Source: Triticum aestivum (Eukaryota > Streptophyta > Magnoliopsida > Poales > Poaceae). From it: a DNA stretch of 64,000 nucleotides. Under the pieces are notes generated by a model. The model did no database searches. It saw only the letters and a program-made list of their open reading frames with translations, and was not told the DNA's origin. The position numbers and the translations under genes were made by a program. Below, piece by piece: positions 11,681 through 23,879 of the stretch; positions within the stretch are counted from its first letter, which is position 1, and each line of letters opens with the position of its first letter. The stretch lies in NCBI RefSeq assembly GCF_018294505.1, contig NC_057809.1:139102979-139166978 (forward strand). The letters are read 5' to 3'.

Positions 11681-14033
11681 CCTTCCTAGATATGATTTAC
11701 CAAAGGTACCAGAAGGTTATGTTATGAGTGAAAAACAACTAGAGATATTCTTGCTTGTAATGATAGAGATGATCTAGAGAAATTACTACACAAGTATAAA
11801 GAAAAATCTCTGAATGCTAGAATGAAATGTGATCCTAAGTTTGCTACCTCACCTATCTTTATTGATGATAAGGATTATGAATTCTCTGTCGACCCAGAGT
11901 TAATTACTTTGGTTGAATCTGATCATTTCCATGGTTATGAAACTGAAACTGTTGTGGCACAGCTTACTAAGTTGAATGATATAGCCACCCTTTTGACTCA
12001 TGATGGGAAAACTCACTATTACTTTATTCTCAAACTATTTTCTTTATCATTAAAGGGTGATGCTAAAGCTTGGTATAATACTCTTGCTCCTAGTTGTGTG
12101 CGTAGTCCCCAGGATATGATTTACTACTTCTCTGAAAAATATTTTCCTGCTCATAAGAAACAAGCTGCCTTACAGGAAATATTTAAATTTTCTCAAAGTA
12201 AAGAAGAGAGTCTCCCACAAGCTTGGGGGAGGCTTTGCCAGTTACTTAATGCTTTGCCTGATCATCCTCTTAAGAAAAATGAAATACTCGATATCTTCTA
12301 TAATGGACTAACTGATACTTCTAGGAACTTCCTAGATAGTTGTGCTGGTTTTGTGTTCTCAGGGAACGAACTATTGGACAAGATGAGGAATTATTGAATA
12401 ACATATTGAAAAACTATGATGATTGGAATATTCTTGAACCACTGCCTAAACCCACTCCAAAGAAGAGGGGTATATTATATCTCGGTCCTAAAGATATGCA
12501 AGAGGCAAAGAAATCTATGAAGGAAAAAGGTATTAAAGCTGAGGATGTTAAAAATTTACCTCTTATGGAAGAAATACATGGGCTTAATGCACCACCGTTT
12601 CCTAAGGTGGTAAAGGTAAATTCTCTTATGAAGTTTAATGATAATGACAATCCTCACAATATTCATCCTAGTCAATGCCTTTATGAGTTTGAAAACTACA
12701 TTAGGAAACAAGATCACTTCAATGCAAATGTTATGAAACAATTGAAATATAATTCTGATATGATTGCTCGCTTGAGTGACTTGTTATTCAGAATATCAAA
12801 TGATGTTAGAGGTGTTGGAAAACATGCTTCTATGGTCCAAACACAATTAGAAAAGTTGCTAAATCTCAAAGAGAATTGCTTCATGAAATGAATAATAATA
12901 TGCATGACTTTGCTGTTATAGTTGCTACTACAGGAGGTAAAATGACTCAGGAACCGCTTTATCCTGAGGGACACCCTAAAAGAATTGAACAATATTCACA
13001 AAGAGCTAACATAAGTGCACCTAGTTCTTCTAAAAATAAAAAGAAAAATAAGAATGACAGGACTTCACATGCTCCTAGTGAACCTGAAATAGAGAAACCT
13101 CTTGGCAATGATAATGAAACTTCTATCTCTGATGCTGAAACTCAGTCTAGTAATGAACACTCACCTAATGATAATGAAAAAGAAAATGATGAGGTTCATG
13201 AAGACTCTCAACCAACCAATGATAAAGAACCAGATAATGATGTTGAGATAGAACCACCTGTTGATCTTGATAACCCACAACCTAAAAATAAAAGATATGA
13301 CAAAAGAGACTTTGTGGCTAGAAAACACGGCAAAGAAAGAGAACTATGGGTTCAAAAACCTATGCACTTTCCACCTCAGTTAACTAAAAAGAATGATGAT
13401 GAAGAATTCGAACGCATTGCTGAAATGCTGAGGCCAGTATTTTTGCGTACTCGCTTGACTGATATCTTGAAAATGCCTCCTTATGCAAAGTATATGAAAG
13501 ACATCATCACAAATAAGAGAAACATACCGGAAGCTGAAATCTCCACTATGCTTGCTAATTACACTTTTAAAGATGGAGTACCTAAAAACATGGAGATCCG
13601 GGAATACCAACTATACCTTGCTCTATCAAAAAGAATTATGTGAAACTACTTTGTGTGATTTAGGAGTAGGTGTTAGTGTTATGCCTTTCTCTTTATATAA
13701 AAGACTTGACTTGAATAAACTCACACCTACTGAAATATCTTTGCAAATGGTTGTCAAATCAACTGCCATACCTATCGGTATCTATGAGGATGTGCCCGTT
13801 GTTTTTGCTAATGTTACTATTTTTACTAACTTTGTTATACTTGAGATGCCCGAGGACGACAACATGTCGATTACCCTTGGTAGACCCTTCTTGAACACTG
13901 CAGGGGCTGTTATTGATTGCAATAGAAGTAAGGTCACTTCTTATATTAATGGCAATGAGCATATAGTGCACCATCCGAAGAAACAATTCCAAGTGAATGG
14001 TATTAATGTTATTGAAAAATCTTCGACAATCAC
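11681..14033 (+). pseudogene. Element B gag-protease, remainder
   Basis: This continues the gag begun at 7766. The best-preserved block, about 11822-12390, matches the plant retrotransposon gag domain: SLSLKGDAKAWYNTL, then YYFSEKYFP and LPQAWGRLCQLL, then ILDIFYNGL. The frame shifts near 12390, near 12890 and near 13640. A Lys/Asp/Glu-rich linker (about 13020-13320) precedes a segment with MHFPPQ and KMPPYAKYMKD. The last part (13650-14033) is an aspartic protease of the Athila type: LCDLGVGVSVMP carries the catalytic Asp in D-L-G form, and ITLGRPFL is the second protease motif. The reading frame runs into the Fatima-like LTR at 14034. No zinc knuckle is evident. Confidence 0.8.
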
Positions 14034-14513
14034 TGAGGGAGTTTTGGATTAGGGGGTCTCCGGACAGCTGGACTATATCCTTTTTGCCGGACTGTTATAC
14101 TATGAAGATACAAGATTGAAGACTTCGTCTCGTGTCCGGATGGGACTCTACTTGGCGTGGAAGGCAAGCTAGGCAGTACGGATGTGGATATCTCCTCCTT
14201 TGTAACCGACCTTGTGTAACCTTAACCCTCTCCGGTGTCTATATAAACTGGAGGGTTTTAGTCCGTAGGACACAATAACATACAATCATACCATAGGCTA
14301 GCTTCTAGGCTTTAGCCTCTCTGATCTCGTGGTAGATCAACTCTTGTAATACTCATATCATCAAGAATAAATCAAGCAGGACGTAGGGTTTTACCTCCAT
14401 CAAGAGGGCCCGAACCTGGGTAAAACATCGTGTCCCCTGCGTCCTGTTACCATCCGCCTTAGACGCACAGTTCGGGACCCCCTACCCGAGATCCGCCGGT
14501 TTTGACACTGACA
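14034..14513 (+). repeat. Fatima-like LTR, plus orientation (480 bp)
   Basis: Starts TGAGGGAGTTTTGGATTAGG and ends GGTTTTGACACTGACA. It contains a TATA motif (TCTATATAAACTGGAGGG, about 14238-14255). It is directly followed by TTGGTGCTTTCATTGAGAG, which also follows the inverted LTR at 23398 and so marks the LTR/interior boundary. The tRNA for that primer site was not identified. Confidence 0.85.
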
Positions 14514-14560
14514 TTGGTGCTTTCATTGAGAGTTCCTCTGTGTCGTCATCATCAGGCTTG

Positions 14561-17500
14561 ATGGCTCCTTCGATCATCGTTAGCGATGCAGTCCAGGGTG
14601 AGACTTTTCTCCCCGGACAGATTTTTGTATTCAGCGGCTTTGCACTGCGGGCCAATTCGCTTGGCCATCTGGAGCAGATTGAAAGCTACGCCCCTGGCCA
14701 TCAGGTCAGGTTTGGAAGCTTAAACTACACGACCGATATCCACGGAGACTTGATCTTCGACGGATTCAAGCCCCTGTTGAGTGCGCCGCACTGTCACGAT
14801 GGGCATGATTTAGCTCTGCCGCCGAACAGTGCCCTGGAGGCCGCACCCGCATCCGCTCTGACCTTTAATTCGGAGCCAACTGCGCCGACCGAGGGCGGGT
14901 GGCTAGACCCCACCGCTGAGGCTGCAGCCTCAACGGCGATCAAGCCGAACACCAACGTTATCCTTCGCGAGACCCGTGACTCCACATTGCCGGACTCTCC
15001 TCCGAACTCTGAACCATCCACGCCCCTGCCAATCGAATCCGATTGGGCGCCGATCATGGAGTTCACTGCCGCGGATATCTTTCAGCACTCGCCCTTCGGC
15101 GACATACTGAATTCACTAAGGTCTATCTCTTTGTCAGGAGAGTCCTGGCCGGATTACGACCCGCAGGATTGGGATGCGGACGACGAATAAATTCGACGCC
15201 CACCCACCACCCACTTCATAGCCACTGTCGACGACTTAACCGAGATGCTCGACTTTGACTCCGAAGACATCGACAGTATGGACGACGATGCGGGAGACGA
15301 AGAGGAACCACTGGCCACAGGGCACTGGACAGCCACCTCATCATACTATATATACATGGTGGACACACCCAAAGAAGGCAATGGCAACAAGACAGCGGAG
15401 GATGACCCCTCCAAGAAGCAACCCCAATGCCGACGTCAGCGGCGCCGCTCTAAGTCCCGCCAAAGCAAAAGGGGTGATACCGGCACAGGAGATAATAACA
15501 CTCCAGATAGTGCCGAAGATGGCAACAATCCCCTCCAGCATGGACAGGAGGATGGAGAGGCCAGCCCTCCAGAGAGAGCGGCAGATGGAGAGGCGGAGGA
15601 TGATAATTACATGCCCCCTCCGAAGACGAGGCAAGCCTCGACGATGGCGAATTCGTTGTGCCAGAGGATCCCGTCGAACAAGAGCACTTCAAGCGCCAGC
15701 TTATAGGCACGACAAATAGCCTTAAGGAAAAGCAGCAGCAGCTTCAAGCTGATCAAGATCTGCTAGCTGACAGATGGACTGAAGTCCTCGCGACCGAGGA
15801 ATATAAACTCGAACGCCCCTCCAAGAGTTACCCAAAATGCAGGTTGCTACCCCGACTGGAGGAAGAAGCGTATGACGCGGCTGATCGGCCACCTCGTGGC
15901 CATGATAGAGAGGCATTCCAGCCAAAAGCTCAGCCCGCACCCCAACGCCATTCAAATAAAAAGGCATGGGGAAACACGCCAGACCTGCGAGACGTATTGG
16001 AGGACAAAGCAAAACATGCAAGATCGATCTACGGATCACGAGGGTGCGCCACTATGCAAGACGATAAACGTCACGCCGGATACAGTAAAAGTAAATCCGG
16101 CCGGGCCAAACACAGTGGGCAAGACTCATTGGAGCTGCGTCGCGATATAGCCCAGTACAGAGGTGCCGCACACCACTTATGCTTCACAGATGAAGTAATG
16201 GATCATCAAATCCCAGAGGGTTTCAAACCCGTAAACATATAATCATATGACGGCACGACAGATCCTGCGGTATGGATCGAGGATTTCCTCCTGCACATCC
16301 ACATGGCCCGCGATGATGACCTACATGCAATTAAATACCTCCCACTCAAACTTAAAGGACCAGCTCGGCATTGGCTCAATAGCTTGCCAGCAGAGTCCAT
16401 TGGCTGTTGGGAAGATCTGGAAGCCGCATTCCTGGACAACTTTCAGGGCACTTATGTGCGACCACCAGACACCGATGACCTGAGCCATATAATTCAGCAG
16501 CCAGAGGAATCGGCCAGGCAATTCTGGACACGGTTCTTAACAAAGAAAAATCAAATCGTCGACTATCCGGATGCAGAGGCCCTAGCAGCTTTTAAACACA
16601 ACATCCGCGATGAGTGGCTAGCCCGGCACCTTGGTCAGGAAAAGCCGAAATCTATGACAGCCCTCATGACACTAATGACCTGCTTTTGTGCTGGACAAGA
16701 TAGCTGGCTGGCTCGCAGTAATAACATATCAAAGAACCGTGGTACTTCGGATACCAAGGACGGCAATGGCAAGTCACGTCGCAACAAACATAAGTGCCGC
16801 ATTAACAGCGACAATACCGAGGATACGGCAGTCAATGCCGGATTCAAAGGCTCTAAACCCGGTCAGCGGAAAAAGCCATTTAAACGAAGCACTCCGGGCC
16901 CGTCCTGTTTGGACCGTATACTCGATCGGTCGTGTCAAATACACGGCACCCCAGACAAGCCAGCCAACCACACCAACAGGGATTGTTGGGTGTTCAAGCA
17001 GGCCGGCAAGTTAATTGCCGAAAACGAAGATAAGGGGCCACATAGCGATGACGAGGAAGAGCCCCGGCAACCGAACACGGGAGGACAGAAGAGGTTCCCC
17101 CCACAAGTGCGGACGGTGAACATGATATATGCAACCCACATCCCCAAGAGGTAGCGGAAGCGTGCGCTCAGGGACGTGTATGCATTGGAGCCAGTCAACC
17201 CAAAGTTCAACCCATGGTCCTCCTGTCCGATCACCTTCGATCGCAAGGACCACCCCACTAGTATCTGTCATGGCGGATTCGCCGCACTGGTCCAAGACCC
17301 AATCATTAACGGATTTCACCTCACTCGAGTCCTTATGGATGGCGGCAGCTGCCTGAACCTGCTTTATCAGGACACAGTGCGCAAAATGGGTATAGACCCC
17401 TCAAGGATCAAACCCACAAAAACGACCTTTAAAGGCGTCATACCAGGTGTAGAGGCCCATTGCACAGGCTGAGTCACACTGGAAGTGGTCTTTGGATCCC

Positions 17501-17839
17501 CGGATAACTTCCGAAGCGAAGAGTTAATCTTCGATATAGTCCCGTTCCGCAGTGGTTATCATGCACTGCTCGGGCGAACCGCATTTGCGAGATTCAATGC
17601 AGTACCACATTATGCATACCTCAAGCTCAATATGCCAGGACCTCAGGGGGGTCATTACAGTTAATGGAAACACAGAGCACTCTCTCCGAACGGAGGAGCA
17701 CACTGCGGCCCTCGCAGCGGAAGCGCAAAGCAGCCTCTCAAGGCAATCCACTAGTTCGGCGTTTAAGCAAACGCACACCTTCAAGCGCGCCCGGAGTAAT
17801 CGGCAACAGGACCGCCTGGCATGTTCGGAGCTCGCATAG
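14561..17839 (+). pseudogene. Fatima-like gag-protease polyprotein, copy 1
   Basis: A broken sense-strand gene. The start is taken at the ATG at 14561; the GTG at 14540 is only an open-frame edge. Order: an acidic/Pro-rich leader (to 15190); MVDTPKEG with a basic RRQRRRSKSRQSK segment (about 15356-15470); a Gln-rich helix (KEKQQQLQADQ, about 15727); the gag domain (IKYLPLKLKGPARHWLNSLP near 16330 and FCAGQD near 16690); a linker with CQIHGTPDKPANHTNRDC (zinc-knuckle position, about 16936); and an aspartic protease with VLMDGGSCLNLLY (about 17330). Breaks: stops at about 15188, 16240, 17152 and 17470, and frameshifts near 15650 and in the G-run at 17645-17650. No RT follows, as in copy 2, so the family unit is gag-protease only on this strand. 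Confidence 0.8.
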
Positions 17840-18278
17840 CAATGCGGCCCCCACCCCGGCCCAACCCAAACGGCGAAACTCGTGCCACGTGTACATAATT
17901 ACGCATTAAAAATATCATGGGCACAGGTAGGGAGGGGGCACGACTACGGCACGCCCCAAGACGCGGCTTAAACCGCACTAGGGGCTTACCGCTTTGTTAT
18001 TTTTCTCTCTTTCAGGACATTAATCTTTGGAAACCCTGTCCGGCAGCATGATTGCCGAACACATGATGCAGCAACCAAGGAGGCAGAAAGCTACATCACA
18101 CCACGGAACTCCCAGGTGGATTACGATAACGAGTGAAATACTTTCTTTAATATTATTCCTCAGATTGCCTTTGGAGGGGACATAGTCCTACTTTTTGCTT
18201 ATCGCACTACCTGTATCATTCTACTCTAACGCACGTTTTTTAATAAACAATGCTTTGCATTAAGGCTTTTATTGCATT

Positions 18279-18316
<38 letters not shown>

Positions 18317-19053
18317 CATTCATGACATCCAGCACCCGTACACTCTGGTACGGCCAATACGCTTGGGGCTCAAGCATACCCCACAATACGGCGTGAGAAG
18401 TCCGAACACTTTCGACAGTGCGGCACCTCGAACTTATAGCATTATATGCATCAGCTCCGAATCATGTCTTGGGTCAATAGTTGGGTTTGCCCGGCTCCCA
18501 TGTTTTGGTACCTTACAATTCGCTATATCGGCTAAGGTAGCACTAGGAGAACTACTACGATTGTGCCTCGGTTCTGCTGGGCTAAGCACCTCAGTAGAGA
18601 AAGCCAAAACTGACTGTCATGATAAGGCGAGAGACTGGTCGCTGTTCAAGAGGTTTCGAGTCCCTAAAGGCTTATGCCACTTAGAGCGAGGAGTCGGCCC
18701 TGTCCGGCTTAAGGCATGTATCGCGCCCCGAATTCGGCCTTTCGAATACTAGGGGCTTCGCCGAAATTTAAAATTATAGAATTCTATGGATAAGTGAGAG
18801 TGATAACGCATTATAGTCCGATTGCCTTGTTCGTTGTGTTGAGAACCTCCCTCGAAGGACCCAACAACGGGAACAAGAGTGCTCAGGTTTATCCCGAACA
18901 CCCCAGCACTCGTGGCGTGGGGGCAGAAGCCGACGACTAGCCATCTCTCAGACTTGATAAACAACCGAACAGAAGGTAATATTTTAAATTCAAACAAGCA
19001 TTGCATAGCGCATATGAACAAGTTTTCATAAATACAGGATTACACGAGCGAAT
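17840..19053. other. Spacer between convergent gag-protease and antisense gene (copy 1)
   Basis: No gene is supported. The open frame at 18312-18752 has no family resemblance and reads through non-coding sequence shared with copy 2 (49188-50448; both contain ATATGCATCAGCTC-like and GTCATGATA-like stretches). The 3' ends of two convergent transcription units would lie here. Confidence 0.6.
18281..18313. repeat. (TA)n microsatellite
   Basis: About 16 uninterrupted TA dinucleotides. The equivalent place in copy 2 (around 49.8 kb) has no such run, so it expanded in this copy only. Confidence 0.95.
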
Positions 19054-21089
19054 TTACTCGAATATTATATCTTTTGTACACTCGTTCGCTACGAGACGAG
19101 CACCCTTCAGGACACCCTCATAGTACATCTCGGGGTGGCGATGCTCCTTGCCCTCCGGCGACCCTTCATTAATCAGCTTCACGGCATCCAGCTTGGCCCA
19201 TTGCACCTTCACACGGGCGAAAGCCCGGCGTTCACCTTCGATGCAGACGGACTGCTTGATGACTTCCAGCTGTGGGCAGGCATCCACAAGCTGCCTCACC
19301 AGCCGAAGTAGCTGTTGGGAAGGGCGTCGCCAGGCGACATCTGGTCTATAAAGCCCTTCATGGCCTATTCGTCCGCCTTGTGCAGCTCGACCAGCTGCTT
19401 CAGTTGGTCGCTCAGAGGCATCGGGTGTTCCGTCCCAGTATACTGAGACCAGAACAGCTTCTCCGTTGAGCTTCCCTCCTCGGCCTGGTAAAACTGTGCG
19501 GCATCCGACACGCTGCGGGGCAAATCTGCGAATGCTCCTGGAGAGCTCCGGATTCGGGTAAGTAACAGGTAATTTACTTTCACATGCTTGCTTTGCATAT
19601 AGAATGCCTTACCCGCCGCTATCTTCTTCATTGCATCAATCTCCTGGAGGGCCTTTTGGGCTTCGGCCTTGGCATTCTTTGCGCTCTCAAGGGCCGCGGC
19701 AAGCTCGGACTCTCGCGTCTTCATGTCAAGCTCCAATGCCCCGTGCTTCGTCACGAGAGCGTGGAGCTCTTGATGCACCTCGCCCACCCATGCCTCATGC
19801 CTTTCCCACTCGGTGCGCTCCTTGGCCGCTTTGTTTTCGGCCTCGGATAGCGCTTGCTTTAGGGTCGCCACCTCGGTCGTGGCCCCTGGCAAATTTACGA
19901 TAATCCTATTATTTTGCAATCGCTTTCCTTTTATATAGATCCATAAACTAGGTACTACTTACCTTTGTTCTCCTCGAGCTACCTCTTGGCAAGGCCGAGC
20001 TCTTCCTTGGACCCTTTAAGGTCCTGCTTCAGTGCGGCGACCTCCGCATTCAGTGCGGCAGAGGCCAGCAGCGAAGCCTGCATACGCATATAGACATACT
20101 TGTATTAGACTCCTGCGATATTGTTTGATCCTCTGTTCGGCTTTTCTTTGTGAACACCGAACAGAGCATCAGGGGCTACTGTCTATGCGGTAATATTTCT
20201 CCTATATTTCAAAAACTTACCTCAAAGCCTGTTAGAAGGATAGCACAGGCTTCAGTCAGTCCGCTCTTGGCGGACTGAACTTTCTGGACCACCGCACTCA
20301 TAATAGTGCAGTGCTCTTCGTCAATGGAAGCACTGCGAAGCGCTCCCAGCAGATTGTCCGGTGCCTCTGGATGGGTAGAGGTCACCGGCACAGGCGTCTT
20401 GCCCCTCTTGGAAGGAGGCCGCCTGCCTGAGTCCGGAACCACTGGAGGTTCCGGCGTGGTGTTCGGCTGAGGGCCGAACTCGGAGCCCTCGGAGGCTTTG
20501 CTCCCGCTGCTCCCGGAGTCCGGAAGGTCACTTTGAGGTGCATCCGGGACTGTCTCCCCTCGACCCAGTGCCTCTTGAGACAACACCTCGGCGTTGTGCG
20601 TAGGGCAAGGGGAGGTGGCGGTCGGAAGTGGATTGCTATCCATACCCGACGAGCCCAGGGAGCCATCCGACGAGGATACGTCGATACGGGTTTGGGGCGG
20701 TCTGCACAATCATAATTCGGCGTTAGGAGAAGCAGTGCGACAAAGGAATGATATGAGTTACTCTGGTATCCGAATACTTACGACTTCGCCAGGGGCTTGG
20801 CCCTGAGCAGCCACTCGTCTTCGCCTTCAGCGGTGGTGGTGGAGTAGTCCGGAAGGAGAGTCCTTCCCTTCTTGGACCCTCCCCCCCCCCCAGTAGGGGC
20901 AGCCTTCCTTTTCTTGTCTCCCCCGACTGGAGGGGGAACATCTTCATCGTCCTCCTTGTCTTCGGGGGAGGAGTGCATCGTGGAGTTATCGGATGATGAG
21001 TCCCATAACACCTGGCGCCGGGAGCTCTTTCGGGTTCCCTTGGCCTTCTTAGTCTTCTCCGGCACCTGTGTGACACATGTGTTGGGCAT
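19054..21089 (-). pseudogene. Antisense multi-exon gene of the Fatima-like element, 3' exons (copy 1)
   Basis: Minus-strand exons at about 21089-20782, 20701-20221, 20077-19963, 19885-19613 and 19537-19054, separated by introns of 80, 143, 77 and 75 bp. Donors read GTAAGT or GTAAGG and acceptors end in CAG. The encoded protein has an acidic/Gly-rich, Lys-rich segment, then a Pro/Ser-rich region, then a coiled coil (ATTEVATLKQALSEAENKAA and AAALESAKNAKAEAQKAL). The C-terminal domain has SVCIEGERRAFARVKVQWAK and ends KDIIFE. The first exon with the Transposase_28-like domain, present in copy 2, is missing here. Defects: stops in the 115-bp exon and near 19365, and a frameshift near 19300. Function unknown; the class is annotated in grasses as a putative gypsy-type transposon protein. 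Confidence 0.7.
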
Positions 21090-21265
21090 GAAGCCCGTAT
21101 GAATAAGCTTCTGTTTAAAGAAGCCCCCAGGTTTAATGAGCGCGGATAGCGTGTCACTTTATGAGCCTTTAGAGGCTATAAGAGAGAGAGAGAGAAGAAG
21201 AGAAATGTAAGACAGAAAATATACAAAAAATGGACAGAGGAAGGAGACGAACACAGAGTCCGGCG
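21090..21265. other. Junction zone between the two halves of the composite
   Basis: The antisense gene of the left half fades out and the 3' side of the right half's integrase gene begins. It includes a GA microsatellite at about 21181-21196. Sequence left of about 21060 can be aligned with copy 2 (52480-52550); sequence from 21266 on encodes integrase. The exact breakpoint cannot be fixed without a full-length autonomous relative. Confidence 0.5.
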
Positions 21266-23350
21266 CTAGGCATAGAATCTTCGGAGACGGGCTGCGTTCC
21301 ATGGGTTTGGCTCGACTCGGTTATCCGATGCATCCCGCAGGCGGTACGCTCCACCTGTCAGGACATGGTCAATTATGAAGGGACCTTCCCACTTAGGCTT
21401 GAGTTTGTCCTTTTTCTTGTCTGGTAGTCATAGGACTAATTCGCCAATGTTGTAATTTTTGGCCCGTACTTCTCTGCTTTGGTATCTTCGAGCCTGCTGT
21501 TGATAGAATGCGGAACAGGCTTTTGCCAAGTCACGCTCCTCCTCCAATGCGTCCAAGCTGTCCTGCCGATCGAGCTCGGCTTCTCTTTCTTCGTACATGC
21601 GCACTCGAGGTGAGTCATGAATTATGTCGCAAGGCAAAACTGCCTCTGCGCCGTACACCATAAAGAATGGTGTGTATCCGGTGGTGCGATTCGGCGTGGT
21701 CTGCAGCCCCCAGAGTACGGAGTCGAGCTCCTCTACCTAGTGCGTGTTAGATTCCTTGAGGGACCGCACTAATCTGGGTTTGATGCCGCTCATGATAAGA
21801 CCATTTGCATGTTCGACCTGGCCGTTAGTTTGTGGGTGATAAACGGAAGCATAATCGAGCTTGATGCCCATGTTTTTGCACCAGAGTTTTACCTCGTCGG
21901 CCGTGAAGTTCGTGCCGTTATCAGTGATGATGTTGAGGGGGACGCCGTAACGGTGTACAACCCCGGATATAAAGTCTATCACCGGTCTGGATTCGACCGT
22001 CTTAACAGGCTTGGCTTCTATCCATTTGGTGAACTTATCCACCATGACCAGTAAGTATTTTTGCTTGTGGGTTCCGCCTTTAAGGGCTCCAACCATGTCA
22101 AGCCCCCAGACCGCGAAGGGCCAAGTAATGGGGATAGTTTGGAGGGCGGTGGGTGGCATATGGCTTTGGTTTGCAAAGAGCTGGCAACCAGTGCATCGTT
22201 GGACTAAGTCCTGAGCATCTGCCCGGGCCGTTAGCCAATAAAAGCATGTATGGAAGGCCTTGCTTACAAGGGACCGGGCTGCAGCGTGATGACCGCCGAG
22301 TCCGGCATGAATTTCAGCCAGGAGGTTCCGCCCCTCCTCTTTGGAGATGCACCTTTGAAGGACTCCGGCAGTGCTTTTCATATAAAGCTCTCCCTCGTGG
22401 ACTCTGTAGGCTTTGGATCGCCGCACTATGCAGCGTGCCTCATTTTGGTCCTCGGGGAGTTCCTGCCTAGTAAGGTAGGCGAGGAATGGTTCTGTCCACG
22501 GGGCGATGACGGCCATTATTACGTGGACTGAAGGTGTTATTTCATTGGCAGAGCCTCCGATTGTGTCAGAATGTTCGGTGTCGGGCAGTGCGGTTGGGTC
22601 CGAGCTGTTATTGTTCGGCTCCCCTTCCCATACTACGGATGGCTTGAACAGCCTTTCCAAGAAGATGTTGGGGGGGACTACATCGCGTTTTGTGCCGATG
22701 CGTGCCAGGACATCTGCCGCCTGATTATTTTCCCGAGCTATATGGTGAAATTCAAGCCCCTCGAACCGAGCTGACATTTTAAGGATGGCGTTGCGGTAAG
22801 CTGCCATTTTTAAATCCGAAGCCTCACCCCATCTAAGGCTCAGAGGCCGAGGAATTTCCGAACTCGAAAATTTGGATTCCTGGATGTTGTCCAATGAATC
22901 CAGCCCGTCGCCTGACTCTAAATTCAGGTCTTGAGTGATATCCTCCCCTCCGCGGGTATCCGTCTTGGAGGGATCGGGAATCCGAACGTAGCGAGTCCTT
23001 AAGATAGATAAAGGGTCGCCGCACTGTCCCTCTACCATGGCAACATGATGGGTGACTTGGGGAGAGTTAATCTCTCTCAGATCGGGTTTAGGCCCAATCT
23101 GGTCGTAATCCGTGGCGACTCCCAGGGCGGCGAAGCGATCCAAGAGCTCGTTTATGGAGGAGAGCTCCATTGGATCTAACTGCTCGGCGAGTTCTGAGCT
23201 GACATGAAGATTGTTTTCGATGGCTCGAGAGGTCATCGTCGGCGCAGAAGCCGAATAGGCGGTCATGAGAAAACCACCTAGCCGGAGGGTTTGGTCGACA
23301 GCCAAAGCTCCCTTAGCAACGGTGCTGTCTTTAAAGACGGGGCGAGGCAT
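21266..23350 (-). pseudogene. Leader-RNase H-integrase fusion ORF (Gypsy, internally deleted)
   Basis: Open from 23491, with a better start at the ATG at 23350 (residue 48 of the 584-codon frame), since the first ~31 codons lie in the LTR. In that frame's numbering: residues ~48-205 are an element-specific leader; ~225-285 are the RNase H C-terminus (AAYRNAILKMSARFEGLEFH, NNQAADVLARIG); H395, H401, C433 and C436 form the integrase zinc module; and the catalytic triad is D465 (GLDMVG), D524 (TDNGTNF) and E560 (NGQVEHAN), with 35 residues between the last two. Gag, protease, RT and most of RNase H are absent, yet the join is in frame. A TAG at 21737-21739 stands where the family has Trp. Homology continues (MVYGAEAVLP, ARRYQSREVRAKNYN) past a second stop near 21428 to a natural-looking end at 21266. 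Confidence 0.8.
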
Positions 23351-23397
23351 CCTTCCTGATGGTGACGACACAGAGGAACTCTCAATGAAAGCACCAA

Positions 23398-23879
23398 TGT
23401 CGGTGTCAAAACCGGCGGATCTCGGGTAGGGGGTCCCGAACTGTGCGTCTAGGCCGGATGGTAACAGGAGGCAAGGGACACGAAGTTTCACCCAGGTTCG
23501 GGCCCTCTCGATGGAGGTAAAACCCCACGTCCTGCTTGATTAATATTGATGATATGGGCAGTACAAGAGTAGATCTACCACGAGATCGGAGAGGCTAAAC
23601 CCTAGAAGCTAGCCTATGGTATGATTGTTTATGTGTATGTTGTCCTACGGACTAAAACCCTCCGGTTTATATAGACACCAGAGAGGGTTAGGGTTACACA
23701 AAGTCGGTTACAATGGTAGGAGATCTGCATATCCGTATCGCCAAGCTTGCCTTCCACGCCAAGGAAAGTCCCTTCCGGACACGGGACAAAGTCTTCAATC
23801 TTGTATCTTCATAATCCAACAGTCCGGCCAAAGGATATAGTCCGGCTGTCCGGACACCCCCTAATCCAGGACTCCCTCA
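23398..23879 (-). repeat. Fatima-like LTR, minus orientation (482 bp)
   Basis: The minus strand begins TGAGGGAGTCCTGGATTAGG and ends TTTTGACACCGACA, followed by TTGGTGCTTTCATTGAGAG. It is homologous to 14034-14513 in inverted orientation. The minus-strand TATA motif TCTATATAAACCGGAGGG lies at about 23660-23677. Confidence 0.85.

Larger units (their letters stand above)
14034..23879. mobile_element. Fatima-like composite with inverted LTRs
   Basis: The left edge is a plus-oriented LTR (14034-14513) with its interior running right. The right edge is a minus-oriented LTR (23398-23879) with its interior running left. The left half matches the non-autonomous element at 46641-54603 (gag-protease, spacer, antisense gene). 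The right half is an autonomous-type relative (RNase H, integrase). The flanks ATCAC (14029-14033) and CCTGT (23880-23884) do not form a duplication. I infer two neighbouring insertions in opposite orientation, followed by a deletion that removed both inner LTRs and B's own pol. The junction lies between about 21.06 and 21.27 kb. Confidence 0.7.

Noticed and set aside
18312..18752. A 146-codon frame after the TA repeat
   Set aside because: The homologous spacer in copy 2 is not open and the product looks like translated non-coding DNA.
19584..19903. Plus-strand frames opposite the coiled-coil exon
   Set aside because: They are shadows of the minus-strand exon, whose introns and homology to copy 2 are clear.
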